From Polynucleobacter sp. GWA2_45_21 (GTDB lineage Bacteria; Pseudomonadota; Gammaproteobacteria; Burkholderiales; Burkholderiaceae): a stretch of DNA of 64,000 nt. The notes under the pieces were generated by a model. That model was given only the letters and a program-made list of their open reading frames with translations. It was not told the DNA's origin and searched no databases. Position numbers and translations under genes: made by a program. Location of the stretch: assembly GCF_001830325.1 (NCBI RefSeq), contig NZ_MHZG01000002.1:1-64000 (forward strand). The letters are read 5' to 3'. Of this stretch, positions 48,434-56,630 are shown piece after piece. Numbering within the stretch: position 1 is the stretch's first letter; every line of letters starts with the position of its first letter.

Positions 48434-49480
48434 ATGAATGCAAAAAAAATGGTATCAAGTGGCATGTGCATATGGAGCATAGCTGCTGGTTATGTGCTGG
48501 CAGCGGAGCCTGTTAAAGAGTTGAACCTGTATTCAGCACGGCACTATCAAACGGATGAGGCGCTATATAGCGACTTCACCAAAAAGACTGGGATCAAAAT
48601 CAATCGTATTGAAGCGGATGATAACGGCATTCTGGAGCGTATAAAGAGTGAAGGTGACAAGAGCCAAGCAGATGTGATCTTGCTAGTCGATGCTGCTCGC
48701 CTATGGCGTGCCCAAATGCACAATTTCTTTGCCCCCACAAAATCAAAGTATCTAGATGAGCGAATCCCAGCAAACCTCAGGGCTAATAACGAGGCGGGTG
48801 GGGTACCGTGGTACGGATTTTCTACGCGAGCACGTGTGATTGTCTATAACAAAGCAACGGTCAAAAAAGGGGATGTTGATACCTATGAAAAACTTGCTGA
48901 TCCAGTAAATAAAGGACGAGTTTGCACACGGTCAGGCGCACATCCTTATATGCTTTCATTGGTTGGGGCGTTAATTGAGCGTGATGGTTTGGCCGCAACT
49001 GAGGTGTGGGCTAAGGGCATGGTAGCCAATATGGCCAGAAGCCCAAGGGGTGGTGATACAGATCAAATTAAAGCTGTAGCTTCAGGTGAGTGCGGAGTTG
49101 CATTGACTAACTCCTATTATTTTGCTCGCATGATGCAATCCGATAAGCCTGATGACATGACGGCGATATCAAAAGTTGGCTTTGTTTGGCCCAACCAAAA
49201 TGCAGGTGGAGTGCATATCAATATCTCTGGTGGTGGGATGGGTCGCAATGCGCCCCATCCTAAAGAAGCGCTGCAATTTTTGGAATACTTAGCCAGCGAT
49301 TCGGCTCAAGAATATTTCTCAAATGGTAACAATGAGTGGCCAGCGGTCCCTACGGTCAAAGTAGAAAATTCCGCACTTAAATCATTGGGTAACTTCCAGT
49401 CTGAAAAAGTATCAGTTTCTGCGATTGGTAAGAATCAAATCCCTGCGCAGAAACTCTTGGATCAGGTTGGATACAAGTAA
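48434..49480 (+). CDS. Fe(III) ABC transporter substrate-binding protein (FbpA-like)
   Basis: 348 residues with a signal peptide ending near VLAAEP, then the FbpA/FutA pattern: LNLYSARHYQTDEALYSDFTKKTGIKIN, GVPWYGFSTRARVIVYNK and TNSYYFARM with the tandem tyrosines that bind iron. It acts in the periplasm. The permease and ATPase are not adjacent; an FbpC-like ATPase begins beyond 64 kb and could be its partner. First gene downstream of the Fur box and 8 bp before tonB. Confidence 0.92.
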   Translation: MNAKKMVSSGMCIWSIAAGYVLAAEPVKELNLYSARHYQTDEALYSDFTKKTGIKINRIEADDNGILERIKSEGDKSQADVILLVDAARLWRAQMHNFFAPTKSKYLDERIPANLRANNEAGGVPWYGFSTRARVIVYNKATVKKGDVDTYEKLADPVNKGRVCTRSGAHPYMLSLVGALIERDGLAATEVWAKGMVANMARSPRGGDTDQIKAVASGECGVALTNSYYFARMMQSDKPDDMTAISKVGFVWPNQNAGGVHINISGGGMGRNAPHPKEALQFLEYLASDSAQEYFSNGNNEWPAVPTVKVENSALKSLGNFQSEKVSVSAIGKNQIPAQKLLDQVGYK

Positions 49481-49488
49481 AAATTGAC

Positions 49489-50067
49489 ATGTTTTTATCG
49501 TTAGACCAAATTACTTATAGGAAGGCCGGGCTTTGGGTGGCGGCGATGCATGTCGCTCTACCTTTGGGCTTGATATTGCTAGCGTTGAATTTTCCGCGAA
49601 AGGCCGAGCCCGTCATGATGATGGCTCAAATTATTGATCGTGAGTCCGTGGCAATTACACCATCAGTTCATGTGCGACCAGTCAAGGATAAGCAGGTCGA
49701 GAAGGATAAGGTCGTTAAGGATAGTGAGCTTGCTAAAGAGCGGTCACCAGAAAGTAAGCAAGATGGTGCTTTGGCATCAGCACCAGTCTCAATGCCTAAT
49801 TCAGAGGCATCTGAGCTAAATAATCCAAAGCCACCATATCCGGCCATTAGTCGCAAATTACGTGAGCAGGGGTTAGTGCTCCTCAAGGCATGTATTAGTA
49901 CTGGCGGAACATTAGATAGTCTTGAAATTCGCCAAGGGTCGGGCTATCCAAGGTTAGATCAAGTCGCATTACAAACCGTAAAGCAGTGGAAATTTATCCC
50001 GGCAAAAAAGGGTAGTACACCAATTCCAATGTGTTACGAATTACCAATTAAATTTACTTTGGAGTAG
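49489..50067 (+). CDS. tonB: TonB energy-transducing protein
   Basis: 192 residues: an N-terminal membrane anchor (about 15-38), a Pro-poor but Lys/Glu-rich periplasmic linker, and a C-terminal TonB domain. The latter contains PYPAISRKLREQGLVLLKACISTGGTLDSLEIRQGSGYPRLDQVALQTVKQWKF. It transmits proton-motive energy from ExbBD to outer-membrane receptors such as the Fiu-type receptor encoded downstream. exbB follows after 4 bp. Confidence 0.92.
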   Translation: MFLSLDQITYRKAGLWVAAMHVALPLGLILLALNFPRKAEPVMMMAQIIDRESVAITPSVHVRPVKDKQVEKDKVVKDSELAKERSPESKQDGALASAPVSMPNSEASELNNPKPPYPAISRKLREQGLVLLKACISTGGTLDSLEIRQGSGYPRLDQVALQTVKQWKFIPAKKGSTPIPMCYELPIKFTLE

Positions 50068-50071
50068 TCAT

Positions 50072-50782
50072 ATGAATTCAAGCATGAATCTTTTCCACCT
50101 ATGGATAGAGGGCGGTTTTGTTATCCAGCTAACAGCCATCATTTTGCTGGGCATGTCTATTGCATCTTGGACGGTCATGATCGTCAAAGGCGGCATGATT
50201 TACAAGTCCAAGCAGCAAGCCAAGCAATTACATGATTTTTGGCATAGCCCAGATCTCAATAATGCTTTAGAGACTCTCGAGTCTAGCGATCAAAAGATAA
50301 ATCCTTTTAAGGAGCTTGCCCTCGAAGGTCAGAACGCTATGCGTCACCATCGCAATACAGAGAAGCATCTTCATGATTCTTTGGATTTAAATGATTGGAT
50401 TACAAGTAGCTTAAGAAATGCCATTGATGATGCGAAGGAAAAATTTGGATCTGGTCTGATTGTTCTTGCTTCTATTGGCTCAACAGCTCCGTTTGTAGGC
50501 TTATTTGGTACTGTGTGGGGGATTTATCAGGCTTTGATCACTATTAGTGATAGTGGCATGACCAGTATTGATAAAGTTGCAGGTCCGGTTGGTGAGGCCT
50601 TGGTAATGACTGCTTTTGGCTTAGCGGTGGCTATTCCTGCAGTACTTGGTTACAACGCCTTGCTACGTGGCAATCAATTCATCATCAGCAAGCTGAATCG
50701 TTTTGCTTACGATTTACGCGCTTTTTACGTCATGGGCGGTCGATTCAATAGATCTGGCAATGACAAAGCGTTTGCTGAATAA
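50072..50782 (+). CDS. exbB: ExbB/MotA/TolQ proton channel protein
   Basis: 236 residues, three membrane spans (about 16-38, 128-150, 175-197). The signature region SIGSTAPFVGLFGTVWGIYQAL and GPVGEALVMTAFGLAVAIPAVLGYN is present. Forms the pentameric stator with ExbD that powers TonB. Located between tonB and exbD in the iron operon. Confidence 0.95.
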   Translation: MNSSMNLFHLWIEGGFVIQLTAIILLGMSIASWTVMIVKGGMIYKSKQQAKQLHDFWHSPDLNNALETLESSDQKINPFKELALEGQNAMRHHRNTEKHLHDSLDLNDWITSSLRNAIDDAKEKFGSGLIVLASIGSTAPFVGLFGTVWGIYQALITISDSGMTSIDKVAGPVGEALVMTAFGLAVAIPAVLGYNALLRGNQFIISKLNRFAYDLRAFYVMGGRFNRSGNDKAFAE

Positions 50783-50799
50783 CTTCCTGGAGATTTGAA

Positions 50800-51213
50800 A
50801 TGAGTTTTGGAAGTTTTGAAGGCAAAGAAGAGCAGTTTATTAATGAGATTAATATGACCCCCTTTGTGGATGTCATGCTGGTATTGCTCATTATTTTTAT
50901 GATTACTGTTCCCGTTCTAAAGCATGCGGTAGATGTCAATTTGCCTCAAGCCTCAAGCAAGCCACAGGTAAATAAGCCAGAGATTTTGAATCTGAATATC
51001 GATCAATCAGGTGGATATACCTTGAATCAAAAAAAGATTGATGAGAAGGCTTTGCGGGAATTTTTACAAGAAGCAGCTAAATCAAGTACGCAACCCATTT
51101 TGCATATTTATGGCGATAAAAAGGTGGAGTATGACTATGTTGCAAAAGCGATGAGTATGGCTAATAGCGCAGGGATTGAAAAGGTTGGGTTTGTGACCAA
51201 TCCAGGTAAATGA
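50800..51213 (+). CDS. exbD: ExbD/TolR biopolymer transport protein
   Basis: 137 residues with one N-terminal span carrying the proton-relay aspartate (MTPFVDVMLVLLIIFMITVPV) and a periplasmic domain. Follows exbB after 17 bp; its last four bases overlap the hemP start. Confidence 0.95.
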   Translation: MSFGSFEGKEEQFINEINMTPFVDVMLVLLIIFMITVPVLKHAVDVNLPQASSKPQVNKPEILNLNIDQSGGYTLNQKKIDEKALREFLQEAAKSSTQPILHIYGDKKVEYDYVAKAMSMANSAGIEKVGFVTNPGK

Positions 51214-51425
51214 TGGTGATCGAGCAAAAGAAAAGATTGGGGATTGCTTCGAGCCTAGCTCCACAAATCATCCGCCAGGCAGTCAATGTTGAAAATGCAG
51301 GTGGGCGAACCATTAGCTCAAAAGAGTTATTTACTGATGGCAGTCAAAGTATTTTGATTGAGCACGAAGGCACTGTTTACTGTTTGCGTGCTACCAAATT
51401 TGGCAAGTTATTGATTACCAAGTAA
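51210..51425 (+). CDS. hemP: Hemin uptake protein HemP
   Basis: 71 residues, with the HemP C-terminal pattern ISSKELFTDGSQSILIEHEGTVYCLRATKFGKLLITK. Small proteins of this type sit with haem or iron uptake genes, and in Burkholderia relatives act as regulators of haem uptake. It overlaps exbD by four bases. No haem receptor is evident here; the receptor downstream is of siderophore type. Confidence 0.88.
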   Translation: MMVIEQKKRLGIASSLAPQIIRQAVNVENAGGRTISSKELFTDGSQSILIEHEGTVYCLRATKFGKLLITK

Positions 51426-51434
51426 GGGTAAGGC

Positions 51435-51638
51435 ATGTTTAAGAGGACTTCCTTATTTGTATTGATGGTGAATTTGATTGCCTGTAGCAGTGGAGCTCCA
51501 TTAGCTGTCAAGAGTGCATCTCAAGATGAAGGTGAAGTTGTAGGTAGTGGCACTGTTTTAAACCAGAAGTTAATGTATGAGCAAAATGCAGTTACTCCAG
51601 CGGAGTTATTGAGAAATGTGCCCGGAGTGACACGTTAG
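51435..51638 (+). CDS. Small lipoprotein with receptor-plug-like tail
   Basis: 67 residues: a short signal sequence with lipobox LIAC (Cys at residue 17), then a polar region ending VTPAELLRNVPGVTR. The tail resembles the plug segment of TonB-dependent receptors (compare LKEGLRNVPGLTF in the receptor encoded 116 bp downstream). It may be an accessory lipoprotein of the transport system. No family recognised. Confidence 0.65.
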   Translation: MFKRTSLFVLMVNLIACSSGAPLAVKSASQDEGEVVGSGTVLNQKLMYEQNAVTPAELLRNVPGVTR

Positions 51639-51754
51639 TTTTTGTTGTGACATAAAGAAAATAGTAGCCAGCCGTACATGGGTTAGTAAACATAAACCCA
51701 CGCGATGCAGCAAGCCAATTGAAATTAACTAATTTTTATTAGATTGGACTTGCT

Positions 51755-53977
51755 GTGAAAAAAGAAAGTATCAAACATAAAAGAAGAGATCAGGGTCTCA
51801 CAGTCTCTAAAACAACTTTAGGGGCAGCTGTGGCGATGATTATGGTGGGCACTAGTCAGACCGCATTTGCTCAGGCTAGTGATACCCAGACCAAATCCAT
51901 GGGCCAGGTTGAAGTAAAAGCCAAATACGATGACGAATCGAATCGTTATAACCGTAACTACAGCAATATCGGAAAAATTACCCAGGAGATATCAGATATT
52001 CCCCAGGCAATTACAGTCATACCCGAAGGTTTGCTTGAGGATCAGAACGCCACAACCTTAAAAGAGGGTCTGCGAAACGTACCTGGCCTAACCTTTAATG
52101 CGGGCGAGGGTGGTCGTATTGGCGACAATATGAATATCCGCGGCTTTTATAGCTTTGGCGATCTTTATGTGGATGGCATTCGGGATACGGCACAGTACAA
52201 CCGGGATTTATTTAACGTTACCCAGGTAGATGTGCTTCGTGGTGCTGCCTCTATGTTATTTGGTAGAGGTCAGGCTGGCGGTGTAATTAATGAAGTTAGT
52301 AAAACACCATTTCTGATGAATAAGAGTAATGCTGCGGTGACGGCTGGTAGTTACGATTACTATCGTGGCACCGCCGATATGAACGTTGTATTGAATCAAG
52401 AAAGTAGTACTGCGTTTCGATTAAATGCAGTTGCACAAGATGCCAAGAGTTCGCGGGATGTAGTTCAGAACAAAACACTCGGTTTTGCGCCAACAGTTAC
52501 GTACGGTATTGGCACTGATAATCAGGTTTCTCTTAGTTACTACTATCTCGATACCAACAATACCCCAGATTTTGGTGTTGGATTTGTTAATGGGAAGCCC
52601 TTAAATACCGCTACAGGTTTCAGTGGCACCAATCAAGATTATGAGAAGAACACAACACAGTTAACGACCCTATCCCAGCAATACACTTTTGATAAGGACA
52701 CCTCCCTCAATACGAAGATTCGTTACTCTCACTACGACCGCTCACTTTGGTCAAATAAGGGGCGATCAGTTCTTCCGGTCACCACACTTGCGCTAGCAAA
52801 TCCCCGGGGAGGGGAGGAGTCTACTTTTGCTTTCCAGTCTGATTTCAACAAGAGGTTCTCTACAGGCTCTATAGGGCATGAATTATTAGCTGGAGTTGAG
52901 CTATATAAAGAGAATGCAGAGCGCTATTCATTTAATACGGAGGGTTGTAATACAAATAACCGACCTTCTATTAGTACATCTATCAGCAATAACAGCATTG
53001 TTCGCGATACTTGTAAATACGGTTATGGCAATCAAGTGAAAACGCCATCTAGTCAAGTGAATTACACAGGCAATACTGCTTCTATTTATGCTCAGGATAT
53101 GGTTGAGGTGTATACAGGTTGGAAAGTCTTGGGCGGCATTCGCTACGACTCTTTGCGGGCGAATTACCAGGCCCCTGGAAGCGCAACTACTTTTGGCCCC
53201 TCTCGCCAAGCTTCGCTAAATTTTGGAGAGCAAAGTTATAGAGCTGGTTTACTCCATCAACCCAATCTGAATGCTGCTTATTACCTCACTTGGAGCGACT
53301 CTTTCAACCCAACAGCCGATCTTTATCAATTATCTGCGGGTAATGGATACCCTGCAGAGCGAAGTGCAGTCACTGAGCTTGGTGCAAAGTGGAATATAAC
53401 CGATGATGGATTGGCATTAAGGGCTGCCCTGTATCAGGCGGTAAAGAAGTGGGAGCGTAATACTGACCTTAATAGCACCAGTTCAATCGATTCAGTAAAA
53501 AGACATACCAATGGATTTGAGTTGGAACTCACGGGTAATATTACCGATAAGTGGGATATCTTCAGTGGTGCAGCATTAATGAGCTCGATTATTGATGATC
53601 AAGGCTACAGTGGAACGAATCGCCAAAATCCCAATTTAGTTGGCATGCGTGCTCGAAATGCTCCTGCTTATACCTACAATATTTGGACTACTTATAAAGT
53701 GGCACAAAATTGGAAAGTTGGTGGTGGTGTATTCGGGGTAGGTCAGAGACAGGTCTATGGTTTAAATACTGGAACTGCGCCGATTACAGCCAATCAAGTT
53801 CCAGCTTATGCCCGTGTTGATGCCATGTTGCAATATGACATCAAAGAGTACTCCCTGAAGTTGAACGTGATGAATCTTTTGAACACTACAAACTATGAGT
53901 CTGTATATGTCAATGGCGGCTTTGCGATCCCTGGAACCTTAAGGTCATATCAGTTACAGGCAGTAGTACGTTTCTAA
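51755..53977 (+). CDS. TonB-dependent siderophore receptor (Fiu-like)
   Basis: 740 residues from GTG 51755, signal peptide to about AFAQA. The plug domain (about 55-165) has ISDIPQAITVIPEGLLEDQNA, NMNIRGFYSFGDLYVDGIRD and VDVLRGAASMLFGRGQAGGVIN. A 22-strand barrel follows, ending in ...QLQAVVRF with terminal Phe. Pairing with a PiuC-type dioxygenase 17 bp downstream suggests a catecholate siderophore receptor like Fiu. Downstream of the Fur box operon; a promoter of its own could lie in the 116-bp gap ahead. Confidence 0.92.
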   Translation: MKKESIKHKRRDQGLTVSKTTLGAAVAMIMVGTSQTAFAQASDTQTKSMGQVEVKAKYDDESNRYNRNYSNIGKITQEISDIPQAITVIPEGLLEDQNATTLKEGLRNVPGLTFNAGEGGRIGDNMNIRGFYSFGDLYVDGIRDTAQYNRDLFNVTQVDVLRGAASMLFGRGQAGGVINEVSKTPFLMNKSNAAVTAGSYDYYRGTADMNVVLNQESSTAFRLNAVAQDAKSSRDVVQNKTLGFAPTVTYGIGTDNQVSLSYYYLDTNNTPDFGVGFVNGKPLNTATGFSGTNQDYEKNTTQLTTLSQQYTFDKDTSLNTKIRYSHYDRSLWSNKGRSVLPVTTLALANPRGGEESTFAFQSDFNKRFSTGSIGHELLAGVELYKENAERYSFNTEGCNTNNRPSISTSISNNSIVRDTCKYGYGNQVKTPSSQVNYTGNTASIYAQDMVEVYTGWKVLGGIRYDSLRANYQAPGSATTFGPSRQASLNFGEQSYRAGLLHQPNLNAAYYLTWSDSFNPTADLYQLSAGNGYPAERSAVTELGAKWNITDDGLALRAALYQAVKKWERNTDLNSTSSIDSVKRHTNGFELELTGNITDKWDIFSGAALMSSIIDDQGYSGTNRQNPNLVGMRARNAPAYTYNIWTTYKVAQNWKVGGGVFGVGQRQVYGLNTGTAPITANQVPAYARVDAMLQYDIKEYSLKLNVMNLLNTTNYESVYVNGGFAIPGTLRSYQLQAVVRF

Positions 53978-53994
53978 TCTTTAATGGAGTAAGT

Positions 53995-54678
53995 ATGTTG
54001 TTAAGAGTTCCCAGTGTTCTTTCTAAAGCCCAAGTACATGAGGTGCGCAAAATTATAGATTCTGCCGCTTGGGCAGACGGGTCTATTACTGCTGGGACTC
54101 AATCTGCTAAAGCGAAGAAAAATTTTCAATTGCCGGAGGATGGACTTGAGTCACAAAAGGCAAGGACTATTGTTCTCGAGGCATTGGCTGCGAATGCGGA
54201 GTACCTTACTGGCGCGCTTCCAAAGAAAATATATCCTCCATTATTTAATAAGTATGAAGGTGCCAACAATAAATTTGGAAATCATATTGATAATGCGGTA
54301 AGGACCCATGCTGCTAGCGGTAAGCACGTCCGAACCGATATTTCTTGCACTCTATTTTTAACAGACCCATCGGAGTATGAGGGTGGCGAACTGGTCATTG
54401 AGGATACATTTGGTGAGCAACGCATTAAATTTAATGCTGGTGATATGGTGATGTATCCAGGCTCATCTGTTCATCGGGTGGAGCCAGTAAGTAAGGGAGC
54501 TCGTATCGCTTGCTTCTTTTGGACTGAGAGCATGATTCGTCTAGATGAGCAAAGAAGGGCGCTCTATGATTTGGATAATGCTATTTATCAGTTGCGCCAA
54601 GTAAAAGATGGCACCCCAGAAATTATTCGCTTAACTGGGGTTTATCACAACCTCATGCGGATGTGGGCTGATGTGTAG
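53995..54678 (+). CDS. Fe2+/2-oxoglutarate-dependent dioxygenase (PiuC/YbiX)
   Basis: 227 residues of the PKHD-type hydroxylase family. Motif HxD: FGNHIDNAVRT, later distal His in GSSVHRVEPVSKGARI with the 2OG-binding Arg. E. coli YbiX and Pseudomonas PiuC are encoded next to Fiu/PiuA receptors, as here. Substrate not established. Probably cotranscribed with the receptor. Confidence 0.93.
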   Translation: MLLRVPSVLSKAQVHEVRKIIDSAAWADGSITAGTQSAKAKKNFQLPEDGLESQKARTIVLEALAANAEYLTGALPKKIYPPLFNKYEGANNKFGNHIDNAVRTHAASGKHVRTDISCTLFLTDPSEYEGGELVIEDTFGEQRIKFNAGDMVMYPGSSVHRVEPVSKGARIACFFWTESMIRLDEQRRALYDLDNAIYQLRQVKDGTPEIIRLTGVYHNLMRMWADV

Positions 54679-54716
54679 AATTTAGATCTACAAATTTCAA
54701 TTAAATAAGGCTGTAT

Positions 54717-55181
54717 ATGATCAAAATTCTTCCCTTGGGCATTTCGGCTTTATGTCTGTTAAGCGCTTGTGCAGGATCTATTACAGTGTATTCAACGCCG
54801 GAAGGTGCTCTCATTAGCGCTGATAAAAGAGCGCTGGGTATTTCTCCGTATGTTATCGAGTTAAATCCTGATATCAGTAAAACCCTTCCAAAGGCTGCAG
54901 ATGGTTGTTATGGTGCGCCAGTCTTTACTGCCCATTGGGCAAGTGGAGCCGTTGCCTCTTCTGAGGTAACTCCGCTATGCAAAGGTCTAGATGGAAATTA
55001 CCAGATCTACATTCGCAGGCCAGTTGATGCGCCAGATTTGCAAAAGGATCTTGATGCAGCCAATCGACGAGAGGATGTTTTAGCACGCAGACGTCAAGCG
55101 CAGGCTATTAATAATGTAGCCAATTCTATTGAGATGAATGCTGCACCTTTTGGTTATGGCGGCTGGGGATGGGGTTATTAA
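54717..55181 (+). CDS. Hypothetical lipoprotein
   Basis: 154 residues: signal peptide with lipobox LLSAC (Cys 18), a PEGA-like stretch ITVYSTPEGALISADKRALGISPYVIEL, then a charged helix with RREDVLARRRQAQ and a Gly/Trp-rich end. Cell-envelope location expected. It follows the dioxygenase gene after 38 bp. Function unknown. Confidence 0.75.
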   Translation: MIKILPLGISALCLLSACAGSITVYSTPEGALISADKRALGISPYVIELNPDISKTLPKAADGCYGAPVFTAHWASGAVASSEVTPLCKGLDGNYQIYIRRPVDAPDLQKDLDAANRREDVLARRRQAQAINNVANSIEMNAAPFGYGGWGWGY

Positions 55182-55252
55182 GTCTTGTGAAATAAGTTGA
55201 AATAACTATAAATATTTTCTATGGTCTTAATAGTTAATATTGATAAATCTGT

Positions 55253-55266
55253 TTGATATGCGTCAA
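55253..55266. promoter_or_regulatory. FNR/Anr-like box upstream of cytochrome c peroxidase
   Basis: TTGAT-ATGC-GTCAA matches 9 of 10 conserved bases of the FNR consensus TTGAT-N4-ATCAA and is about 60 bp upstream of the gene start. Peroxidases of this family are often induced at low oxygen by FNR/Anr. Confidence 0.65.
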
Positions 55267-55325
55267 ATCCTGTTTTTTTAATTCCTTTAAAAAGGAGGGG
55301 AGAAACATGTAAAAGGAATGACCTT

Positions 55326-56384
55326 ATGAAACTGAAACTGACCTCTTTGTTATTAGCAGCAATGATGGCTGCCCTAGTGGGTTGTGGTGATAAAGCTGCT
55401 ACCACTGCCAGCAAGCCTGCGGATGCCGGCGGCACTGTGATGGATGAGCCGATCAAGCCAATCAATGCTCTCAATGTAGCGAATCCAGCGCTAGTTGAAC
55501 TTGGTAAACAACTCTACTTTGATCCACGTCTTTCAAAGTCAGGCTTCATTTCTTGTAATTCATGTCATAACCTCTCTATGGGTGGTACTGATAACTTAAA
55601 AACTTCTATTGGTCATAAGTGGAATCAAGGCCCTATCAATGCTCCAACAGTACTCAATTCCAGCCTAAACCTTGCCCAGTTCTGGGATGGCCGTGCAGCC
55701 GATTTGAAGGAGCAAGCAGGTGGCCCTATTGCTAATCCAGGTGAGATGGGCTTTACACATGAGTTAGCCGTGAAGACCCTAGAAACCATTCCTGGTTATG
55801 TTGCTGAGTTCAAGCAAATCTTTGGCACAGACAAGATCACTATTAATGAAGTAACTAAAGCAATTGCAGCATTTGAAGAAACCTTAGTTACTCCAAACTC
55901 ACCATTTGATAAATGGCTCAAAGGCGATAAGAATGCCTTAACTGCACAGCAAGTGAAGGGTTATGAGCTGTTTAAGAACAGTGGTTGTATTGGTTGTCAT
56001 AATGGTCCAGCAGTTGGCGGAAATTCCTTCCAGAAGATGGGTGTTGTTGAGCCATACAAAGGCGATAACTCTCTTGAAGGTCGTGCTGGCGTGACCAAGA
56101 AGGATGTAGACCGCTTTAACTTCAAAGTGCCTACATTGCGTAATATTGAATTAACCTACCCCTACTTCCATGACGGCGAAGCAAAAACACTTGCTGAAGC
56201 GGTTGAGATTATGGGTCAGATTCAGTTGGGTCGTAAGTTCACCAAGGAAGAGAATGGCGATATCGTAGCGTTCTTGTACTCACTGACAGGCGATCAACCA
56301 AGCTTCAAGTTACCTCAACTTCCTCCATCGGCTCCAGGCACACCTAGCCCACAGCCTTTTGATCCGAAGCCAGCCAAGAAGTAA
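55326..56384 (+). CDS. Dihaem cytochrome c peroxidase, lipoprotein
   Basis: 352 residues. Two c-type haem sites: C77-NSC-H81 and C221-IGC-H225. Family motifs such as LYFDPRLSKSG and VPTLRNIELTYPYFHDG are present. The N-terminus has a lipobox LVGC (Cys 20), so it is probably anchored in the membrane facing the periplasm. It reduces H2O2 with electrons from the respiratory chain. A terminator follows at 56409. Confidence 0.93.
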   Translation: MKLKLTSLLLAAMMAALVGCGDKAATTASKPADAGGTVMDEPIKPINALNVANPALVELGKQLYFDPRLSKSGFISCNSCHNLSMGGTDNLKTSIGHKWNQGPINAPTVLNSSLNLAQFWDGRAADLKEQAGGPIANPGEMGFTHELAVKTLETIPGYVAEFKQIFGTDKITINEVTKAIAAFEETLVTPNSPFDKWLKGDKNALTAQQVKGYELFKNSGCIGCHNGPAVGGNSFQKMGVVEPYKGDNSLEGRAGVTKKDVDRFNFKVPTLRNIELTYPYFHDGEAKTLAEAVEIMGQIQLGRKFTKEENGDIVAFLYSLTGDQPSFKLPQLPPSAPGTPSPQPFDPKPAKK

Positions 56385-56408
56385 TCGGTAGTTTGATTTA
56401 GTAAGTGC

Positions 56409-56436
56409 ACTGCCCGCATCTCAACATGCGGGCAGT
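56409..56436 (+). terminator. Terminator after cytochrome c peroxidase
   Basis: Stem ACTGCCCGCAT / ATGCGGGCAGT (11 bp) with loop CTCAAC, then TGTCATTTTGG. The T-tail is imperfect. Confidence 0.7.
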
Positions 56437-56630
56437 TGTCATTTTGGAATGGCAATACGCGTTTAACCCCGCAAAAACCTGGCTTAAAGGAGGGGAGGGG
56501 TTTTTCCCTAGATGTATTATTTAATTTAACTATATAATATTAAAATATATATTGTTATTGCGCCCAAACTGTATTGATTTCAGCTTTTGTTTAAAAGCCG
56601 AAATACTGATAAACCAAGCGAAAGATTTGT

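Noticed and set aside
51678..51699. Inverted repeat TGGGTT / AACCCA upstream of the receptor gene as a terminator or attenuator
   Set aside because: The stem is only six base pairs with a 10-nt loop and no T-run, so it could be chance.
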